The translations under genes were made by a program, and so were the position numbers. 64,000 nucleotides of DNA. It comes from Bacillota bacterium. Lineage in GTDB: Bacteria > Bacillota > Clostridia > Acetivibrionales > DTU013. Location of the stretch: the NCBI GenBank assembly GCA_023439545.1, contig JAEXNT010000072.1, positions 9,654 through 73,653 of the forward strand. Reading direction: 5' to 3'. Shown in pieces: positions 60,554 through 64,000 of this stretch. Positions within the stretch are counted from its first letter, which is position 1. Every line of letters begins with the position of its first letter. The notes under the pieces are model-generated. The model saw only the letters and a list, made by a program, of their open reading frames with translations. It was not told the DNA's origin and did not search any database.

Positions 60554-61681
60554 CTACAGCCCGCATAAGTCTAAGACTTTGATTGCATCGGCTTTTATTG
60601 ATTGAGTGCAGTGTGTGTAAATATCCAAAGTATGAGCTACCTTTGAATGCCCTAAAAATTCAGATACAATTTTTGCAGGTGTGCCCTTTTCAAATAGCCT
60701 TGTTGCAAAAGTGTGGCGGAGTGTATGAAAGCTGCATTTTTCAATGCCTGCCTTTTCGACTATCCGGTAGAAGCTTCTTTCCACATTTCTTGAATTAAGT
60801 AGCGTACCTCTCTTAGTGCAGAAAACTAGCAGGGTGTTTGATTTTTGCTTATAGGCTTTTAATACCTGGGTAGCTGTATCTGATAATGGAACTTTCCGTA
60901 TGCTTGACTTTGTTTTGGGTGTGTCCTGAATTTTTGTTACATTCTTATTACCGGTTTCACCACCGAAGTCTTCAACAGTAATAGCGTTCTTTGTAACGCT
61001 TACAGTACCGTTTATAAAATCTATATCGCCCCAATTCAGTGCAAGAAGCTCTCCCATCCTTAATCCCGTATGTGCAGCTAATAGGAACATAGGATACAGG
61101 GCTTCACCCTTGGCTGCTTCAAAGAACCTTTTCTGCTCAACCTCAGTAAAGAATTTAATTTCTTTTTGAGATAGGGTAGGCAATTTAACTATTTGAGCAG
61201 GATTCTTCAGTATCATATCATTTGTAAGCGCTTGGTTTAAGGATGAACTGATGATATTATGCATCTTCCGAACGGTTGCTGAAGCCATACCAATTTCAAA
61301 CTTTTCGTTAATCAACCTCTGTAGGTGTAAAGCATTAAGGCCTTTTAAAGTAACATTACCTATATTCGGTACAATATGACAATCAATCATCTGCTTGTAG
61401 ACCTCAAAGGTTTTAGGTTTCAAACTTAGTCTCTTAAAATTTTCCATCCAAAACGCTAACCATTCCTTGACTGTCATTTTAGAGGGGTCATAACATTTAC
61501 CTGCTCCAAATTGGAACGCAAGAGTCCTTAGTTTTTCCCCTGCCTCAGCTTTGGTCTTACCGTATACCGTTTTGCGATTAGGCGTTCCATCAGGCTTATA
61601 TCCCAACTGAATCCGCCCCATATATAGGTCTTTACTTTTAACTTTTGAGATAGTACCAGCGTAATCTTCCCTTTTTGACAT
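60554..61681 (-). CDS. int: Site-specific tyrosine recombinase (integrase)
   Basis: The 375-residue protein has an N-terminal AP2-like arm-binding part (MGRIQLGYKPDGTPNRKTVY), a SAM-like core-binding domain (DPSKMTVKEWLAFWMENF) and the catalytic domain: Arg in AHTGLRMGELLALNW, His-x-x-Arg in FHTLRHTFATRLFEKG, His in FLGHSKVAHTLDIY with the catalytic Tyr. ATG 61681 follows AAAGGAGG, inside the end of the upstream HTH gene. Typical of ICE/phage integrases (Tn916/phiLC3 type) that use tRNA genes. It probably integrates the 60.4-64+ kb element. Confidence 0.95.
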   Translation of the reverse strand: MSKREDYAGTISKVKSKDLYMGRIQLGYKPDGTPNRKTVYGKTKAEAGEKLRTLAFQFGAGKCYDPSKMTVKEWLAFWMENFKRLSLKPKTFEVYKQMIDCHIVPNIGNVTLKGLNALHLQRLINEKFEIGMASATVRKMHNIISSSLNQALTNDMILKNPAQIVKLPTLSQKEIKFFTEVEQKRFFEAAKGEALYPMFLLAAHTGLRMGELLALNWGDIDFINGTVSVTKNAITVEDFGGETGNKNVTKIQDTPKTKSSIRKVPLSDTATQVLKAYKQKSNTLLVFCTKRGTLLNSRNVERSFYRIVEKAGIEKCSFHTLRHTFATRLFEKGTPAKIVSEFLGHSKVAHTLDIYTHCTQSIKADAIKVLDLCGL

Positions 61682-61686
61682 TAATA

Positions 61687-61941
61687 TTAACCTCCTTTTG
61701 GATTCTCCATCCATAACAAGAAGGCAGGTCTTGGGATTATAAGCCGCTTTCCCACTTTAACAGCGGGGAAGTCCTTCATATGGCATAGACTGTAAGCATT
61801 CGCTTTACAAATTCCAAGTATTTCGCCTACTTGTTCCACGGTTAACACTAATGGCAACTCATCGTTAAAACTGCATATTCTATTATCAAGGATCACTGCT
61901 TCCTCTTTATTATAGCATTTCCTATTCTGATTGTAACTCAC
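61687..61941 (-). CDS. xis: Excisionase-like HTH protein
   Basis: The 84-residue protein has a MerR/Xis-type winged helix: LPLVLTVEQVGEILGICKAN (about 30-49), AYSLCHMKDFPAVKVGKRLI and the final PRPAFLLWMEN. Such proteins bend DNA and direct excision by the partner integrase, located six bases downstream on the same strand. GTG 61941 follows AAGGGGGAT. A plain regulatory role is possible. Confidence 0.82.
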   Translation of the reverse strand: MSYNQNRKCYNKEEAVILDNRICSFNDELPLVLTVEQVGEILGICKANAYSLCHMKDFPAVKVGKRLIIPRPAFLLWMENPKGG

Positions 61942-62010
61942 AGTTCATCCCCCTTTCCCTTGCATACAGTACTGTTGAAATGTTTATAAATCACGGTTCA
62001 TTAAAACCAT

Positions 62011-63044
62011 TTAAAACGGCAAGTCTTCGCCAGAAAATGTTAATTGTACAAAATTAATGTCATTTATCAAGGCTTTGTATCCCTTGTATTGACTCATTGA
62101 TTTTTCATACTTGCAAAACTCTCCTCCTTTTTTATAGTGGTATACAATAAAGTCAATGCGTCGTTTAAGTTGTTCAATGGAGTCTAATTCTTTACTTTCA
62201 TTCACCATGTTTTTATAAACTTCTTCTGGAGGTAAAACAGAAGTGATATGTATTTCAGTCCAGAGCGCAAGTACATTTGTATATCGGCAAGGAATTTGTA
62301 CCTTGTAGCCATCTAATATGGTCAAAAATAGCGCATAAGGTAGTTGCCCTCTGAACTCGTCCATGAACAAAATGCGCTCCCCATTGTGTTTATCCCAGCC
62401 GTTCTTATATTCGCTGACTATATATATTTCTTCCTCGCTGTGTTCTTTGGCTAGTTCAATAACCATATGGCTTTTTTGCCTGAACCTGCTTCCCCAAAGT
62501 GCCAGAAAACCTTAATTTTCCGCTTCATGGGGGTTTCTTTTGCACGCTTGGAATAATAAGCATCACGAATAATACGGTCATATTTTCGAAAAGCAAGAGA
62601 CATTTCAAAAATCTCATTTGGTGTCTTTCCTAGCTCTAACAATTCTTCAATGATTACCAAATCATTTCTTTGCCCCTGAGAACCTTTAATTTCGCCATAT
62701 CTTGCTATATAGATAATCTTTTCGCCTTTTTCTTGAAATTTACCTGTTTTATTTATGTATGCCTCAGCCTGTTCCTTCGTCCCCTTGGTTGGCTCTAAAT
62801 GGGCTTTAGTGTATATATGCTTTAAGGCTGAAAAACGGGCTTTATTTGAATCTTCCAACACCATATGCAGATGAATTAAATTATCGGATGAGATACAATA
62901 TGCAACTGCTCCTGTCCTTGTGGGGCTTTCCTTAACCCAATCTTCAAGACATTTTTCCGCAATTTCGTTTGGTTCGCCTGAATAAATTTCTTGTGGATTG
63001 TTGAGTACGCAAAACCAACTGCGACTTGATTCTTTATTATCCAA
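62011..63044 (-). pseudogene. rep: CRESS-type replication initiator (HUH endonuclease + S3H helicase), frameshifted
   Basis: Joined frames give about 344 residues. From TTG 63044 (after AAAGGGTGGTGA): motif I WFCVLNNP, motif II LIHLHMVLE (HUH), motif III AEAYINKTG (YxxK with catalytic Tyr), then VFWHFGEAGSGK (Walker A). Within Walker A a run of six A (62472-62477) shifts the frame, so this part stops at 62451; the other frame continues HMVIELAKEHSEEE, ILFMDEFRG (Walker B) and IHITSVLPPEEVY (motif C). This order is that of Rep from circo-/gemini-like CRESS viruses and bacterial pCRESS plasmids. The break is more likely an indel than programmed, so activity is doubtful. Confidence 0.85.
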
Positions 63045-63150
63045 TGTTTCACCACCCTTTGAAATAATTGTCCCAGTAATTGACCCAGCCTTCGTGGGAC
63101 ACAGAAGCATTAGTGTTGACTAGTAAATTATATGTTTGTCTCTTGTCCCG

Positions 63151-63179
63151 AAAGTGGGGGTAATACTAACCCCACTTTT
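63151..63179 (-). promoter_or_regulatory. Candidate replication origin: stem-loop with TAGTATTAC nonanucleotide
   Basis: On the minus strand AAAGTGGGG (9 bp, perfect stem) encloses a 10-base loop TTAGTATTAC. TAGTATTAC matches the NANTATTAC nonanucleotide nicked by Rep in CRESS-DNA viruses, and it lies on the rep coding strand about 110 bases before its start, as in those viruses. Confidence 0.75.
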
Positions 63180-63180
63180 A

Positions 63181-63255
63181 GCCGCCGCAAGCGGCGGCGG
63201 GGCTGAGTGCGGATACGGGCGCAAGGCTTCGCCACGCTGCACCGCACACGCCCCA
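63181..63255. repeat. GC-rich double hairpin between origin and coupling gene
   Basis: GCCGCCGC/GCGGCGGC (about 63181-63199) is a perfect hairpin. It is followed by a longer one in which GGGGC...GTGCGG pairs with CCGCAC..GCCCC (to about 63253). GC content is far above the surroundings. Could be part of the origin, an oriT or a terminator. Confidence 0.5.
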
Positions 63256-63303
63256 CGTTTTGCATATAGTTAATATGATTGAGTTTCCTACATGTCTAAT
63301 GCG

Positions 63304-63874
63304 CTATGACAACGAATTTATACATATCTGTTGCATTGCTTCAACATCTCGAACAAATGGAATTTTGATAAAGTGTAACTTTGCGCCTTGTAACAAAAGA
63401 ACACCTTCGCCAGCGTTAAATTCTCTTTCTTTTGTTTTATCTATATGATCTGGTATCAACATTTCATAAATTGAACGTGTTGCAGCTCCAAGCACGATTA
63501 TAACGCCATAATTAAGACGGCTACCAGCGGGGAAGGCTAATGCGTCAGGCCTTTGAACTGAACAAAAAAATCTAATTGACATGGAACGCCCAAGCATTAA
63601 AATTTCGCTGACTTTGTTCATAGCAGTTTCTGCAACTTTAGTTTTATTCATTTTATCTGTACTTAATAACGAGAGAGTATTTGCCATATACTCGTCCCAT
63701 ACAAGGGTTACAGGATTTCGTGTTTTATCATCTCCCGACAATCTAGCATTAAGTCTGTCATATACAATATCAAGTGCGGTTAATGTATTTTTATATGAAT
63801 AATATCGAGAACAACCGTGTAAATAACTTAAAAGGTCATCCCCTTTATAATCTGAGAAATGGTACTCGCCTTGC
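63304..63874 (-). pseudogene. TcpA/FtsK-type coupling ATPase, 5' part cut off by an insertion sequence
   Basis: The minus-strand frame runs from about 63872 (EYHFSDYKGDDLLSYLHGC, then LTALDIVYDRLNAR) through TLVWDEYMANTL (Walker B region) and SIRFFCSVQRPDA to ICINSLS at 63304. This is the C-terminal half of a FtsK/HerA-like DNA-translocase used as coupling protein in Gram-positive conjugative elements. The start and Walker A are missing because an IS21-like end begins at 63875. Together with Int and Rep it points to an integrative conjugative or mobilisable element. Confidence 0.75.
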
Positions 63875-64000
63875 TGTCAACGCCGGACGAAATTTGACTA
63901 TGTCCGCCGGACGAAAATTGATCATCGTCGCCGGTTAAAAATTGACCATCCCGTTCGTTGAGTCCGTTGAATCCGACGGTGGAACAACGCTAAATCCTGA
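63875..64000. mobile_element. IS21-like insertion sequence, one end (runs past window)
   Basis: From TGTCAACGCCGG at 63875 three related units follow: CGCCGGACGAAATTTGACTA, CGCCGGACGAAAATTGATCA and CGCCGGTTAAAAATTGACCA (about 63884-63950). A TG terminus with multiple internal repeats of about 20 bases is typical of IS21-family ends, where IstA binds. The istA/istB genes would lie beyond 64000. It interrupts the coupling ATPase gene. Confidence 0.7.

Noticed and set aside
62451..62490. Programmed -1 frameshift in rep as the normal expression mode
   Set aside because: The A-run phase (GGC AAA AAA G) does not fit a standard slippery heptamer and the product would carry an extra Lys in Walker A; an indel is simpler. 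Kept open as a finding.

Overview
The window looks like chromosome from an anaerobic, endospore-forming member of the Clostridia (Bacillota). It carries an alpha/beta SASP, YtxC, sigma-H, CotS/CotSA-type spore-coat genes, Asp23-type proteins, a Cys T-box on cysE-cysS, a glycine riboswitch on a split-P-protein glycine cleavage operon, strong AGGAGG ribosome sites and many TTG/GTG starts. Base composition is moderate. No rRNA operon or CRISPR array is visible.

Layout. 1-10.0 kb: the tail of a sugar-binding lipoprotein gene, then mostly single-gene chromosomal units (SASP, DUF378 and DUF1540-like small proteins, DUF6873, ytxC, a P-loop/Asp23 fusion, an iron alcohol dehydrogenase, DUF4397, DUF6062, an OGG1-type glycosylase, DUF3343). 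10.0-10.9 kb: a promoter-structured RNA-terminator unit (6S-like candidate), a deleted group II intron and a broken nagB. 10.9-14.3 kb: split chromate transporter pair and a SulP anion transporter. 14.3-27 kb: a sulfated-sugar utilisation locus with ROK regulator, anaerobic sulfatase maturase, LacI repressor with a 32-bp palindromic operator, ABC sugar importer (no ATPase), two Cys-type sulfatases and an ADP-ribosylglycohydrolase-like enzyme. 27-31.5 kb: ribokinase and an erythritol/threitol-type dehydrogenase embedded in gene remnants (ADH-sulfatase chimera, rbsD, rbsK tail, IS200-type tnpA, binding-protein tail).

31.5-38.8 kb: lineage-specific proteins, a MazF-like remnant, a multi-hairpin element, a holin-like membrane protein, and T-box-cysE-cysS. 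38.9-50 kb: a minus-strand block encoding a 590-aa heptad-repeat protein with a threonine in every heptad, a GT2/TPR glycosyltransferase, a 1018-aa epimerase-GT4-GT4 fusion, UDP-glucose dehydrogenase, a CotSA-like glycosyltransferase, two CotS-like proteins and an amphi-Trp protein. This is probably a spore-surface glycan/fibre system. 50-56.3 kb: lplA, then glycine riboswitch-gcvT-gcvH-gcvPA-gcvPB. 56.4-59.5 kb: mrnC, rlmB (with a long Arg-Gly repeat tail) and sigH. The common clostridial order cysE-cysS-mrnC-rlmB-sigH is thus split by about 18 kb.

60.2-64 kb: tRNA-Gly and tRNA-Thr, followed immediately by an integrated element: tyrosine integrase, excisionase-like HTH, a Rep with the motif set of eukaryotic CRESS-DNA virus replication proteins, a stem-loop carrying TAGTATTAC in its loop just upstream of rep, and a TcpA/FtsK-type coupling ATPase cut by the end of an IS21-like element that runs out of the window. 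The Rep plus virus-like origin is the most striking feature. The element is damaged (rep frameshift, IS insertion). All assignments come from reading motifs and context; no database search was run.
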